Shown here piece by piece: positions 24,967 to 33,645 of a DNA stretch of 64,000 nt. The DNA is from Mycobacterium sp. 852002-40037_SCH5390672 (lineage in GTDB: Bacteria > Actinomycetota > Actinomycetes > Mycobacteriales > Mycobacteriaceae): positions 183,991 through 247,990 of the forward strand of contig NZ_LZTA01000097.1 of NCBI RefSeq assembly GCF_001665875.1, given 5' to 3'. Positions within the stretch are counted from its first letter, which is position 1, and each line of letters begins with the position of its first letter. The translations under genes and the position numbers were made by a program. A model generated the notes under the pieces. That model saw only the letters and a program-made list of their open reading frames with translations, was not told the origin of the DNA and ran no database searches.

Positions 24967-25677
24967 TCAGGTCGACAGCTGCGTGCGGATGAGCGGCGCG
25001 ATCTTGTCCGCCATGTACTGGTGCCCCGCGTCGTTCGGATGCACCCCGTCCGCACCGATCAGGTCGGGTCGGTCGACGAACCAGTGTTCGGCGATCGGGT
25101 CGATGAACGTCGCTCCTGCCGCCCCGGCCGCGCCGGCGAGGATGTCGCGAATCAGAAACATCGAAGGCGGCACATCCACGGTCGGCCACGGCGGTCCGAT
25201 CACCAGCAACCGCGCCGCCGGCGCAAGCCGGTGCGCCAGATCCAAGGCAGCGTTGGTTTTTACGGTCAGTGTCCCGGGATCCACACCCTGGTCGTTGCGG
25301 GATCCGAAGAACACCACCAGCGCATCGTCGGGCTGGACCGCTCTGGCGGTCAGATCCTCGAAGATACTGCCGTGGTCGCCGGGCATCCCATAACCGGCTT
25401 TGCCCTCCGCCGCCACACTTCCTGAGATCCTCGAACCCCGCGAACCGAGCAACTGCCACGCGCGCGACGTCCACGATCTCGAGCCCAGACCGCCCTCATC
25501 GGTTCCGGTGGTATACGAATCACCCACCACTGCCACATGATTCAGCCGGAAGTCAAGCGTCAGTGTCTCGTAGGTGTGCACCTGCGCCGGGTATGCGATG
25601 CCTACGCCCGCCAGAAAACTCAACCCAATGAGAAAGGTGGCCAGACGACTCACTCTCACCTCCACTGTCAACGGCAT
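24967..25677 (-). CDS. Exported SGNH/GDSL hydrolase (Rv0518-like)
   Basis: 236 residues from the ATG at 25675-25677; a start at 25704 would add nine basic residues. A hydrophobic N-terminal segment (RLATFLIGLSFLAGVGIAY) is a signal or anchor. SGNH blocks are visible: VVGDSYTTG (Ser nucleophile), GKAGYGM, FFGSRNDQG, and DGVHPNDAGHQYMAD with the D-x-x-H pair. A probable envelope esterase or acyl hydrolase. Together with the acyltransferase upstream (25744-27051), 66 bp away on the same strand, it forms a surface acylation/deacylation pair. Confidence 0.85.
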   Translation of the reverse strand: MPLTVEVRVSRLATFLIGLSFLAGVGIAYPAQVHTYETLTLDFRLNHVAVVGDSYTTGTDEGGLGSRSWTSRAWQLLGSRGSRISGSVAAEGKAGYGMPGDHGSIFEDLTARAVQPDDALVVFFGSRNDQGVDPGTLTVKTNAALDLAHRLAPAARLLVIGPPWPTVDVPPSMFLIRDILAGAAGAAGATFIDPIAEHWFVDRPDLIGADGVHPNDAGHQYMADKIAPLIRTQLST

Positions 25678-25743
25678 CGTCGGGCGCCGGCGCGCCCTCA
25701 TCAAGTATTCCCCGTGAGTCGCGGCCGGCCGCTGAGGCGGCCA

Positions 25744-27051
25744 TCACACCGCGCGGGCCGAAACCGCTTCCAGCGGACGGTCGATCGGATGCAGCTTACT
25801 GTTCGACTCGCCGGGATCGCTTCTCGCGTTGACGGCCCTGACATCGACCATTTTGCGCATCCAGCGGCGGCCGGGCTCTTCGACGCCGTGATATAGCAGC
25901 ACCGAAACTGCCAAAGCAATCACCAGCAGGCCGATGACATTCCATTTCCATGGATTATCCAGGGTCGGGAGTTCGAATTGCTCGACGGCCCATCCCCAGG
26001 AGGTGTGCACCAGCTCATGCACCATGTACAGGCAGAACGAGATCTTGCCGCCGTACACCATCACCCGGGTCGACAACACCCTCGGCAGGCTTCCCAGTCC
26101 GACCGCCAGCGATATCACCAGCGGAACGAACAACACGTCGACCACGCCACCACTGTCGTTCTCCACCACTCCCGATATCGGGTGCGCGCCAAACCAATAC
26201 AGCACGCCGACCATGGCGGCCAAAAGAAGCAGCGACATGTACCCGGCGAGGCGGCGGCCACGATCGCTCAGCCGCAGCCGCCGTACCGCGGCACAGGCCA
26301 ACGCGCCGGCGGTGAACTGTGTGACGATCCGCGGCAGCCAGCTCCACGGTGTGTAGAAGTGGCCACTGGCAAGCAACATCACCACCGGCGGCAGCGATGC
26401 GGCGAATGCCAGGACCATCAGGCTGCGCGCCCTGGTCGCCTGTTTCATCCGCAACAGGACCAGCACCAAGACGGCAAAGAGCACATAGGCCAGCCATTCC
26501 GCGCTGATCGACCAGGCCGGACCGTCCCAACTCGAGTCATCGAAGAACGGCACAAACCACAACTGCACCAACAGGATTTGGCGCACGTAGCTGATCGCGG
26601 TGAGGGAAGCGGCATCCGGCGACGGCACATGGCCGACGTGCAGGGTGAAGATCACCCACAGGGCGGCGAGGTGCAAGGTGACCAGGTACACCGGCCACAC
26701 CCGAGCCAGCCGCAGCCACAGGAAATGCAGAGTCGCGCGGGTCGACCAGGACCGGCCCATGCGGTCGAGATAGTTATACGTCAGCACGAACCCGCTGAGA
26801 ATGAAGAAGAGGTCGACGCCTTGGGCGCCGCAATTGAGCACCGGCGCCAGGGCGTCGCGGAAATCGGGCGACACGTCGCCGAGCATCGGCCGGAAATGGA
26901 ACAGCACCACCCAGAGCGCGGCGACGATGCGGAGCCCCGTCAGGGCCGTGATCTCGCCCCTGATTTCTCCGCCCCGCACGCTGCTCTTCCCGTCCGAATC
27001 CTGCTGTTTCGTTGTGCTACTTCGGCTGAGCGGGAAATCTCGCCTTTTCAC
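25744..27051 (-). CDS. Acyltransferase-3 family membrane protein (Rv0517-like)
   Basis: 435 residues from a GTG at 27049-27051 preceded by a G-rich ribosome site. About 10-11 helices; acyltransferase-3 motifs GLRIVAALWVVLFHFRP (His in helix 1), GAQGVDLFFILSGFVLTY and WSISAEWLAYVLFAV. Unlike the fusion at 22542-24707 it lacks an SGNH domain, but an SGNH hydrolase is encoded immediately downstream, so the two halves are separate here. Presumably acylates an exported glycan or glycolipid. The C-terminal 40 residues are hydrophilic and probably cytoplasmic. Confidence 0.87.
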   Translation of the reverse strand: MKRRDFPLSRSSTTKQQDSDGKSSVRGGEIRGEITALTGLRIVAALWVVLFHFRPMLGDVSPDFRDALAPVLNCGAQGVDLFFILSGFVLTYNYLDRMGRSWSTRATLHFLWLRLARVWPVYLVTLHLAALWVIFTLHVGHVPSPDAASLTAISYVRQILLVQLWFVPFFDDSSWDGPAWSISAEWLAYVLFAVLVLVLLRMKQATRARSLMVLAFAASLPPVVMLLASGHFYTPWSWLPRIVTQFTAGALACAAVRRLRLSDRGRRLAGYMSLLLLAAMVGVLYWFGAHPISGVVENDSGGVVDVLFVPLVISLAVGLGSLPRVLSTRVMVYGGKISFCLYMVHELVHTSWGWAVEQFELPTLDNPWKWNVIGLLVIALAVSVLLYHGVEEPGRRWMRKMVDVRAVNARSDPGESNSKLHPIDRPLEAVSARAV

Positions 27052-27346
27052 AAGCCCCCCGACTAGCAACCGGCAGCCCTGGCAGCGTAGCAGCGCAATC
27101 GCCGGCACGCGTGGACGGTTGTGGTGTGGCATGCGGCGTTCCGGGACCCTCCGAGCGCTCTTGGCGTCCACTGGGCGTTTGCTCAGCAGATATATCGCGC
27201 TGGGGCCTTAATCGCTTCTTAGCAAAGCGTTAGGCGTGGCTTCCGGTCTCCTTAGGCTTGCGGCATAACGTTGTGTACAACCTTTGGTGAGCGTGGAGGC
27301 GGCCCCCCAGAGACGGCGCGAGCGCCACGGAGAGTAAGGGGTCCTC
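27052..27346. other. 295 bp divergent intergenic region upstream of oprA-like and acyltransferase
   Basis: Contains promoters for both flanking genes. On the plus strand TTAGGC and TACAAC, spaced about 18 bp near 27250-27280, could form a promoter, and GTTG/CAAC arms surround TGTA there. I looked for a SigF-type site (GGTTT then GGGTA), known upstream of the M. tuberculosis homologue, and do not see a convincing one. Confidence 0.35.
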
Positions 27347-27787
27347 ATGACGATCGCAGGCGGCCAGACTGGCCACGACAACTGCGTGTTTGACTGCGAC
27401 GGCGCACAGGTCCGGGCCCACTACCGCCACCTGGCGACGGTGGTGCATGTTCGGGGCGAAATCGACGACGCGAATGTCGACCGCATCAGCGACCACATAG
27501 CGCGTTTCACGCTCGGAGAAAACCCTGTGGTGCTCGACGTGGCCGACGTCAGCGGATTTGCTGAAGCCGGTATTTCGCTGCTGTACGCGTTCGATGCCGA
27601 TTGTCGAGCCGCGGGCGTGGATTGGACGCTGGTCGCCAGCTCAGCGGTAACCCAGGTGCTCGATGACACCGGTCATGACGCCAGTTTTCCGATCATGCGC
27701 TCGGTTCACGAGGCGCTGCAGGATCGGGCCGACGCCATCGTGCTCCGCCGCCGGATGGCCTTGCCGCTCGTCAGGAAGACGTCTTAG
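27347..27787 (+). CDS. oprA: STAS-domain anti-anti-sigma factor homologue (OprA, Rv0516c-like)
   Basis: 146 residues with a STAS fold: HLATVVHVRGEIDDANVDRI, then VVLDVADVSGFAEAGISLLYAF, where the usual switch Ser region is DVSGF. In M. tuberculosis the homologue Rv0516c is an osmosensory regulator phosphorylated by PknD on Thr2; the MTIAGG start here keeps that Thr. It may therefore act in SigF-type osmotic control. The first ATG at 27347 is preceded by AAGGGG. Its last 17 bp overlap the convergent membrane protein gene. Confidence 0.85.
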   Translation: MTIAGGQTGHDNCVFDCDGAQVRAHYRHLATVVHVRGEIDDANVDRISDHIARFTLGENPVVLDVADVSGFAEAGISLLYAFDADCRAAGVDWTLVASSAVTQVLDDTGHDASFPIMRSVHEALQDRADAIVLRRRMALPLVRKTS

Positions 27788-28031
27788 CCCCGGAGCGGGC
27801 GCGCCGCAGCCGGGCGATCCCGATGACCGCCAGCATCCCGGCACTCGTCAACAGCACCAGCGTCAGCAGCAGCAGCTGCGGGTCGTAAAGCAGCGACGTG
27901 GTGGAGGGCTGCCCGTCCGCGATGGGCGCCACGGACACCGTGTGATGGGAATGCGACCAGCTCGCTCCCGCGCACACGAGCGCGGCGGCGGCCAAGACGA
28001 GTTCGAGCGTCGCGCGGTAGCCGGCGTTCAT
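27771..28031 (-). CDS. Small two-helix membrane protein (Rv0514-like)
   Basis: 86 residues with two hydrophobic helices (LELVLAAAALVCAGASW and LLLLTLVLLTSAGMLAVIGI) joined by an outer loop of about 30 residues, and a short Arg-rich C-terminal tail. The ATG overlaps the upstream DUF3093 stop as ATGA, so it closes the hemA-hemB operon. Its 3' end runs 17 bp into the convergent STAS gene. Function unknown; position matches Rv0514. Confidence 0.78.
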   Translation of the reverse strand: MNAGYRATLELVLAAAALVCAGASWSHSHHTVSVAPIADGQPSTTSLLYDPQLLLLTLVLLTSAGMLAVIGIARLRRARSGAKTSS

Positions 28032-28579
28032 TGCGCCGCCCCGGTGTCGTCGTCCCAATCTCCGTCGATGACATCGGATCGGGTGGGCTCCACCCGCTCC
28101 TGGACCAGTGGGGTCAGCGCGGCCCGCAGCTGACGATGACGACGCGCCCACGCCTGGGCCGTGCGCTGGCCGGTGAGCTTGAGACCGATGCCGACCCGCC
28201 CGCGCGGCACACCGACCAATTCGCCGAGCGCCCGGGCCGACTGCCACCGCGCCAGCTCCTTCCCGGAGGCTTCGTGATTCTCGGCCTCGGGATACACCCT
28301 GAGAATTTCGCGCACCAAAATTGTTTCGGTGCCTTGTTGTAGGGCGTCTTCGGTCAGCTCGACCGACACGTGGATCCGTGCGGCCTTCACCTGCAGCCCC
28401 AAGAACGCCGATACGAGCACCAAGAAAATCGCGGGGACCACCAGCGACACCGGGGCACCGCTCCAGATTTCGATCAGGACCATGGCCACCGCCGCGAGCG
28501 GGCCGCATGCCACCCACCACCAGCTGGCGCCGGGTTCGTAGAACAACCGCTTGGCCGTCGTGTCGCCGTCGGTAGTCAT
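28028..28579 (-). CDS. DUF3093 membrane-associated protein (Rv0513-like)
   Basis: 183 residues from ATG 28577-28579 (MTTDGDTT); an earlier in-frame ATG at 28615 lies inside the hemB 3' end and is less likely. Two adjacent hydrophobic helices near residues 20-60 (WWWVACGPLAAVAMVLI; LVVPAIFLVLVSAFLGL), then a soluble C-terminal domain. DUF3093 proteins have no known activity. It starts 13 bp after hemB and is coupled by ATGA to the next membrane protein, suggesting a haem-related accessory role by context only. Confidence 0.82.
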   Translation of the reverse strand: MTTDGDTTAKRLFYEPGASWWWVACGPLAAVAMVLIEIWSGAPVSLVVPAIFLVLVSAFLGLQVKAARIHVSVELTEDALQQGTETILVREILRVYPEAENHEASGKELARWQSARALGELVGVPRGRVGIGLKLTGQRTAQAWARRHRQLRAALTPLVQERVEPTRSDVIDGDWDDDTGAAQ

Positions 28580-28592
28580 CGCAAGCCCCATC

Positions 28593-29576
28593 TCACGATA
28601 GCCACCCTGCCGCATCCGCGGCCCAATAGGTGAGAACGATATCGGCTCCGGCGCGCCGGATGCTGGTCAGTGACTCCAGTGCCGCTGCGCGCTCATCAAT
28701 CCAATTGTTAGCCGCTGCAGCGCAAATCATCGCGTACTCCCCCGACACCTGGTAGGCGGCGACGGGAACGGGCGAGACGTCCGCCGCGGCCGCGACCACG
28801 TCGAGGTAACTCATCGCCGGCTTGATCATCACGATGTCCGCACCCTCGTCGAGATCGAGCGCGATCTCGCGCAGCGCCTCCCGGGCGTTGCCCGCCTCCT
28901 GCTGATAGGTGCGCCGGTCGCCGGACAGGCTAGAACCGACCGCCTCACGAAACGGGCCGTAGAACACCGACGCGAACTTGGCGGCGTAGGCCAGAATCGC
29001 TGTGTCGGTGAACCCCGCGGCGTCCAATCCGTCGCGAATCGCACCCACCTGACCGTCCATCATGCCGCTCGGCCCTACCACGTGAGCGCCCGATTCAGCT
29101 TGCGCCACAGCAAGTTCCACATAGCGGGCCACGGTGGCGTCGTTGTCGACCCGGCCCCGGGCATCAAGGACGCCGCAGTGTCCGTGGTCGGTGAACTCGT
29201 CGAGGCAGGTATCGGCCATCAGCACGGTGGCCTCGCCGAGGTCCTTGGCCAAGTCCCGCAGGGCGAGATTGAGAATGCCGTCGGGGTCGGTCCCGGCCGA
29301 CCCAGTCGAATCCTTGTCCTCGTCCCGGGGGACGCCGAACAGCATCAGTCCGCCCACCCCCGCGGCGACGGCACTGGCCGCCGCGTTGCGCAAAGAATCA
29401 CGGGTGTGCTGCACCACGCCCGGCATGGACGTGATCGGGCGCGGTTCGTCGATACCGTCGGCGACGAACATCGGCAGCACCAGATGCCTTGGCTCCAAGG
29501 ACGTTTGCGCCACCAAACGGCGCAACGCCGGGGTGGTGCGAAGCCGGCGCGGGCGGTGCCGCGGGTATGCGCTCAT
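28593..29576 (-). CDS. hemB: Delta-aminolevulinic acid dehydratase (porphobilinogen synthase) HemB
   Basis: 327 residues; condenses two 5-aminolevulinates to porphobilinogen. Schiff-base lysines are K252 in IVMIKPAMSYLD and K200 in YAAKFASVFYGPFRE. The metal-site region reads MADTCLDEFTDHGHCGVL, a Cys/Asp pattern. The ATG at 29574-29576 gives MSAYPRHRPRRLR, as in mycobacterial HemB. It follows hemD after 52 bp that are filled by a single diverged repeat unit. Confidence 0.95.
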   Translation of the reverse strand: MSAYPRHRPRRLRTTPALRRLVAQTSLEPRHLVLPMFVADGIDEPRPITSMPGVVQHTRDSLRNAAASAVAAGVGGLMLFGVPRDEDKDSTGSAGTDPDGILNLALRDLAKDLGEATVLMADTCLDEFTDHGHCGVLDARGRVDNDATVARYVELAVAQAESGAHVVGPSGMMDGQVGAIRDGLDAAGFTDTAILAYAAKFASVFYGPFREAVGSSLSGDRRTYQQEAGNAREALREIALDLDEGADIVMIKPAMSYLDVVAAAADVSPVPVAAYQVSGEYAMICAAAANNWIDERAAALESLTSIRRAGADIVLTYWAADAAGWLS

Positions 29577-29579
29577 GGC

Positions 29580-29633
29580 CGTTGGGTGGCGACCCGCTGC
29601 GCGCGCTCCGCCGCGCTCGCGATCGCCACTAGC
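29580..29633. repeat. Single diverged copy of the 55 bp repeat
   Basis: The hemD-hemB gap and the hemD stop align with the unit seen at 4951-5115: shared blocks include GGCGAC, CCGCCGCGCT, GCGA, CGCC and the terminal CTAG. As at the tandem site, the CTAG supplies the minus-strand stop codon of the adjoining gene (hemD, 29629-29631). About three bases are missing in the middle relative to the tandem units. Confidence 0.6.
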
Positions 29634-31290
29634 GCCTGCGGCTCTTTTTGCGCGGCGGTGGCAGCGCACCCTCGGCGCGCAACCGCGCGGCGTGTTCGGC
29701 CAACGCGTCGACCAGCGGGCCAACCGCTGCGGTCTCGGGCTGGACATCCACCCGCAGGCCGAATTCGGCCGCGGTCTCAGCGGTTTTGGGACCGATGCAG
29801 GCGATGATCGTCCGTGAGTGGGGCTTGCCGGCGATGCCGACCAGGTTTCGCACCGTGGAGCTGGACGTGAAGCACACCGCGTCGAAGCCGCCGGTCTTGA
29901 TCATTTCCCGCGTCTCGGCCGGCGGCGGGGCGGCGCGCACCGTCCGGTAGGCGGTGACATCCTCGATCTCCCAACCACGTTCGCGCAGACCCTCGGCCAG
30001 CGTCTCGGTGGCGATGTCGGCACGCGGCAGCAGGACCCGGTTGACCGGGTCGAAAATGCTGTCGTAGGGCGGGAAGTCGTCGAGCAGACCCAGTGAGGAC
30101 TGTTCGCCGGCCGGCACCAGTTCCGGGCTGATCCCGAACGCCCTGACTCGGTCGGCGGTCGACTCGCCCACACACGCGATCTTCACTCCGGAGAACGCGC
30201 GCGCGTCCAGCCCGAACTCACCGAACTTCTCCCACACCGCGCGCACGGCGTTGGTGGAGGTGAACACCACCCACTGGAAGCGGCCGTCGACCAATCCCTT
30301 GACGGCACGCTCCATCTGGGCGGGGCTGCGCGGCGGCTCGACGGCGATGGTCGGCACCTCGACGGGGAGCGCACCGTAGGACGTCAGCCGCTCGCTCATC
30401 TCGCCCGCCTGGTCCTTGGTGCGGGGCACCAACACGGTCCAGCCGTACAGCGCGCGGCTCTCCCACCAGTTCAGCTTCGCCCGGCTGGCCACCGTCTTGC
30501 CGATGGTCACCACCAGCGGTCCGGTCAACGGACCGGCGGGGTCGGTGCCGCCCAGCACCGCCGAGTCCGTCAAGCCGTGCAGCGTGGTTTCGATCGAACG
30601 CTGCTGACAGGTGGTGCCATGCGCGGTCACCACGCACGGGGTGTTCTCGGCGAGCTCATGCTCGATCAGGATGCGCGCCGCGTCGGCCAGATGCGACGAC
30701 GTGGCCTGCAATATCAGCGGACCGGGCGCCGCGGCCAAAGCTTCCCAATCCACATGTGGGTCGCGCACGTCGGCCACCGTGTGCGACGAGCCCAGCGGCA
30801 GGCCCGCATACGTCGGGACGGCGTCGCTGGGGGCCAGTCCGGGCACGATCTCGATGTGCAGGTGGCTCCGCGCGATGGCATTGACCTCGGTGATGACCGC
30901 GTCGACGGTCAACGGGTCGCCGGCCACCAATCGGACCACGTCGACGCCGGTGCGCGCCTCGGTGGTCAGCGTCTTGGCCACCTCGGCGGGATCACCCAGC
31001 GCCGGCCGGATGTCGGGGCCGCCGGATATCACCGCCGGCTGCACCTTGGCCTGGTCGGAACCGCCGTCGCCGTTCGTGGCGGCCGGTTCGGCCGGAGCCG
31101 GACCGGAAACCGGCGGCAGGTCTTTGCCGATCAGGGTCAGCACCGGCTCAGGCACGTCAGGGTCGGTGAACACCAGGGCGGCGTTCGCCAGCACTGTGGC
31201 GGCCCGGGTCGTCAACAATCCCGGGTCACCCGGGCCGGAGCCCACGTACGTGATGCGGCCCGGTGTCGGCTTACGCCCTCGCGTCGTCAT
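29629..31290 (-). CDS. hemD: Uroporphyrinogen-III synthase fused to a methyltransferase-like domain
   Basis: 553 residues. Residues about 10-260 resemble the uroporphyrinogen-III C-methyltransferase fold (ITYVGSGPGDPGLLTTRA; IVPGLAPSDAVPTYAGLPLGSS), and about 285-540 are uroporphyrinogen-III synthase (YGWTVLVPRTKDQAGEMSER; WVVFTSTNAVRA; ACVGESTADRVRAFG; VCFTSSSTVRNLVG). The first domain is divergent: a family-typical GDPFxFGRGGEE region reads RLVAGDPLTVDAVITEV, and a Gly/Pro-rich insert follows residue 60. HemD closes hydroxymethylbilane into uroporphyrinogen III. The ATG is 23 bp after hemC. Matches Rv0511. Confidence 0.92.
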   Translation of the reverse strand: MTTRGRKPTPGRITYVGSGPGDPGLLTTRAATVLANAALVFTDPDVPEPVLTLIGKDLPPVSGPAPAEPAATNGDGGSDQAKVQPAVISGGPDIRPALGDPAEVAKTLTTEARTGVDVVRLVAGDPLTVDAVITEVNAIARSHLHIEIVPGLAPSDAVPTYAGLPLGSSHTVADVRDPHVDWEALAAAPGPLILQATSSHLADAARILIEHELAENTPCVVTAHGTTCQQRSIETTLHGLTDSAVLGGTDPAGPLTGPLVVTIGKTVASRAKLNWWESRALYGWTVLVPRTKDQAGEMSERLTSYGALPVEVPTIAVEPPRSPAQMERAVKGLVDGRFQWVVFTSTNAVRAVWEKFGEFGLDARAFSGVKIACVGESTADRVRAFGISPELVPAGEQSSLGLLDDFPPYDSIFDPVNRVLLPRADIATETLAEGLRERGWEIEDVTAYRTVRAAPPPAETREMIKTGGFDAVCFTSSSTVRNLVGIAGKPHSRTIIACIGPKTAETAAEFGLRVDVQPETAAVGPLVDALAEHAARLRAEGALPPPRKKSRRR

Positions 31291-31313
31291 TGTCGCTCCC
31301 ACGTAACTCGCAT

Positions 31314-32261
31314 TTAATTTCCTCGCGCCGGGTCTTGCCGCGCTCCGCTCATCAGCTCTCGCGCGCCCAGCTCGAACAGCTCCGCGGCGACCGAGAGCCC
31401 AAGCTCTCGTGCCCGACCGGGATCGCCGATGCCAGACGCGCGGATCACGTCGGACCCGTCCAGCGCCGCCACGCATCCGCGCAGCGACAGCTCTTCGAAG
31501 ATCCGGCCTTCCTCATCGATGGACTCGACCACTTCGGCGATCGCGCCCACCGGTGCGGAGCAACCGGCCTCCAGTTCGGCCAGCAGGGCTCGCTCGGCGG
31601 TGACCGACGCACGCGTGTCGGCGTCGTCCAGTTCCGCCAGCACTGCCGCTAACCGGCTATCACCGGCACGGCATTCGACGGCGAGCGCGCCTTGAGCCGG
31701 TGCTGGCAACATCTGCACCGGCTCTAGCGTCTCGGTGACATCGTCGAGGCGACCGATCCGGGCCAGTCCCGCCCGGGCTACCACGATCGCGTCGAGATCA
31801 CCATTGCTTACCCTGTTCAACCTGGTATCTAGGTTGCCTCGTAGGGGGCGGATTTCCAAACCGAGACCCAATGCCCTAAGCTGCGCGGCCCGCCGCGGCG
31901 AGGAGGTCCCCACCAGCGAACCGGGTGGCAACTCGGCAAGAACCAGCCCATCCCGTGCTACCACCGCGTCGCGTGGGTCGTTGCGCGCCGGTATGGCCGC
32001 CACAGCAAACCTTGGGTCGTCGGCGGTCGGCAGGTCCTTGTGGGAGTGCACGGCGGCGTCGACACGGCCCTCGTCCATGGCCTCGCGCAGTGCGGTGGTG
32101 AAGACACCCACCCCAAGGTCTTCAATGGGCGCCGACGACCGGTCCCCGGCGGTGCTGATGGTCACCAGCTCCGCCGGGTGTCCCAGCGCGATCAAAGCGT
32201 CTCTGACGACCCCAGCCTGCGTGGTGGCCAACAGGCTGCCCCGGGTACCTATCCGGATCAC
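31314..32261 (-). CDS. hemC: Porphobilinogen deaminase (hydroxymethylbilane synthase) HemC
   Basis: 315 residues. It polymerises four porphobilinogens on a dipyrromethane cofactor attached to C234 (ELEAGCSAPVGAI). Other hallmarks: IRIGTRGSLLATTQA at the N-terminus, VHSHKDLPTA, VGTSSPRRAAQL and PLRGNLDTRL. The GTG at 32259-32261 was chosen since it begins the conserved VIRIGTRGS; a TTG nine bases upstream is possible. Lies 13 bp after hemA. Confidence 0.95.
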   Translation of the reverse strand: MIRIGTRGSLLATTQAGVVRDALIALGHPAELVTISTAGDRSSAPIEDLGVGVFTTALREAMDEGRVDAAVHSHKDLPTADDPRFAVAAIPARNDPRDAVVARDGLVLAELPPGSLVGTSSPRRAAQLRALGLGLEIRPLRGNLDTRLNRVSNGDLDAIVVARAGLARIGRLDDVTETLEPVQMLPAPAQGALAVECRAGDSRLAAVLAELDDADTRASVTAERALLAELEAGCSAPVGAIAEVVESIDEEGRIFEELSLRGCVAALDGSDVIRASGIGDPGRARELGLSVAAELFELGARELMSGARQDPARGN

Positions 32262-32274
32262 GTTCGCCAATCGC

Positions 32275-33645
32275 TTATTCGGCAGTTTGCTGCGGAGTAC
32301 CCGCGTCGAATCCGTTTGCGATGACTGGCAATTCGCCTGCAGCCACGGCATCGACGGCGGTTTGGTCGAGTTCGAAAAGTTCGCGCAGCGCCTCGGCGTA
32401 GCTGTCACCACCGGGCGCGCTGGCGAGCTGTTTGATCCGCACGGTCGGCGCGTGGAGCAACTTGTCCACCACCCGCCGCACGGTGCGAGCCACCTCGTCG
32501 CGCTGGGCACTCTCGAGTCCGGGCAGCCGGTTGTCGAGGCGCAACAGCTCCGCTTCGACCACGTCGGCGGCTCGCTGGCGCAGCGCCGTGACCGTCGGCG
32601 TGACCTCGGCCATCCGCTGTCCGGCCAGGTACGCGGCAACTTCGGTGGCGACGATGTTGCGGGCGGCGTCGACGTCCGCGGCCGCGGCGTGGGCCGAGGG
32701 CTCATGCTGCACGCGATCCACGTCGACGACCCAGACCCCGGGCAGGCCGGCTACCGCCGGATCGACGTCGCGCGGCATGCCCAGGTCGCAGATCACCAGT
32801 GGGTTCGTCTCTTCGTCGCGGTGCGCTGCGGCCAGCGCGTGGTGCACGTCGGCCAGCGAGACCACCGGGGTCACCGCCCCGGTACAGCTGACGACGACAT
32901 CGGCACCGGCCAGGGTGTCGGGCAGGCGCTCCAACGGCAGGGCGTTCGCCTCCACACCGGAGTCACGAATCTTGCGGACCAGGCGCTGACCCCGGGACAG
33001 CGACCGATTGACTACGTGAATGTGCTCGACGCCGGCACGACAAAGATGCGCCGCGGCCAGCGCGCCCATCGCCCCGGCGCCGACCAGGACCGCGGTCTTG
33101 CCCGACAGCCCGCCGAGCCGGCGTTCGGCCATGTTCAGGGCGACCGACACCACCGAGGCGCCGGCGGCGTCGATGGCGGTTTCGGAATGCACCCGCTTGC
33201 CCACGGACAGGGCGCGCTGGGCCAGCTCGTGCAATACCCGGCCGACGGTGCGATTGGTCTCGGCGCTGGCGTATGCGCGACGGACCTGACCGAGCACCTG
33301 CTGCTCGCCGATCACAGCGGAATCCAGGCCGCTGGCGACCGCGAACAGATGCTCGACGGCGGCCTCGCTGTACCGGACGTACGCGTATTTGGTCAGGTCG
33401 GTCATCGACATCCCGGACTGTTCCGACAGCACCTGCCCGATCACCGCCAACCCGCCGTGGAACGCGTCCACCACCGCGTAGACCTCGACCCGGTTGCATG
33501 TGGACAGCACCATCGCCTCGGTCACCAGCGGCGACTGCAACACCCGATCGACGATCTTGCCCTGATCGGACTCGTCGATGCTGAGTTGTTCCAGGACGGA
33601 GACCGGCGCACTGCGGTGCGAAACCCCGAAGAGCAAGACGCTCAC
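32275..33645 (-). CDS. hemA: Glutamyl-tRNA reductase HemA
   Basis: 456 residues from GTG 33643-33645 (VSVLLFGVSHRSAPV). It reduces Glu-tRNA to glutamate-1-semialdehyde, the first committed step of the C5 pathway. The catalytic Cys is C50 in LSTCNRVEVYA; GLDSAVIGEQQVLGQVR and the NADPH Rossmann motif VLVGAGAMGALAAAHL follow, with the C-terminal dimerisation domain. It heads hemA-C-D-B. A small TAAACGTTTA palindrome at 33704-33713 lies in the likely promoter. Confidence 0.96.
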   Translation of the reverse strand: MSVLLFGVSHRSAPVSVLEQLSIDESDQGKIVDRVLQSPLVTEAMVLSTCNRVEVYAVVDAFHGGLAVIGQVLSEQSGMSMTDLTKYAYVRYSEAAVEHLFAVASGLDSAVIGEQQVLGQVRRAYASAETNRTVGRVLHELAQRALSVGKRVHSETAIDAAGASVVSVALNMAERRLGGLSGKTAVLVGAGAMGALAAAHLCRAGVEHIHVVNRSLSRGQRLVRKIRDSGVEANALPLERLPDTLAGADVVVSCTGAVTPVVSLADVHHALAAAHRDEETNPLVICDLGMPRDVDPAVAGLPGVWVVDVDRVQHEPSAHAAAADVDAARNIVATEVAAYLAGQRMAEVTPTVTALRQRAADVVEAELLRLDNRLPGLESAQRDEVARTVRRVVDKLLHAPTVRIKQLASAPGGDSYAEALRELFELDQTAVDAVAAGELPVIANGFDAGTPQQTAE

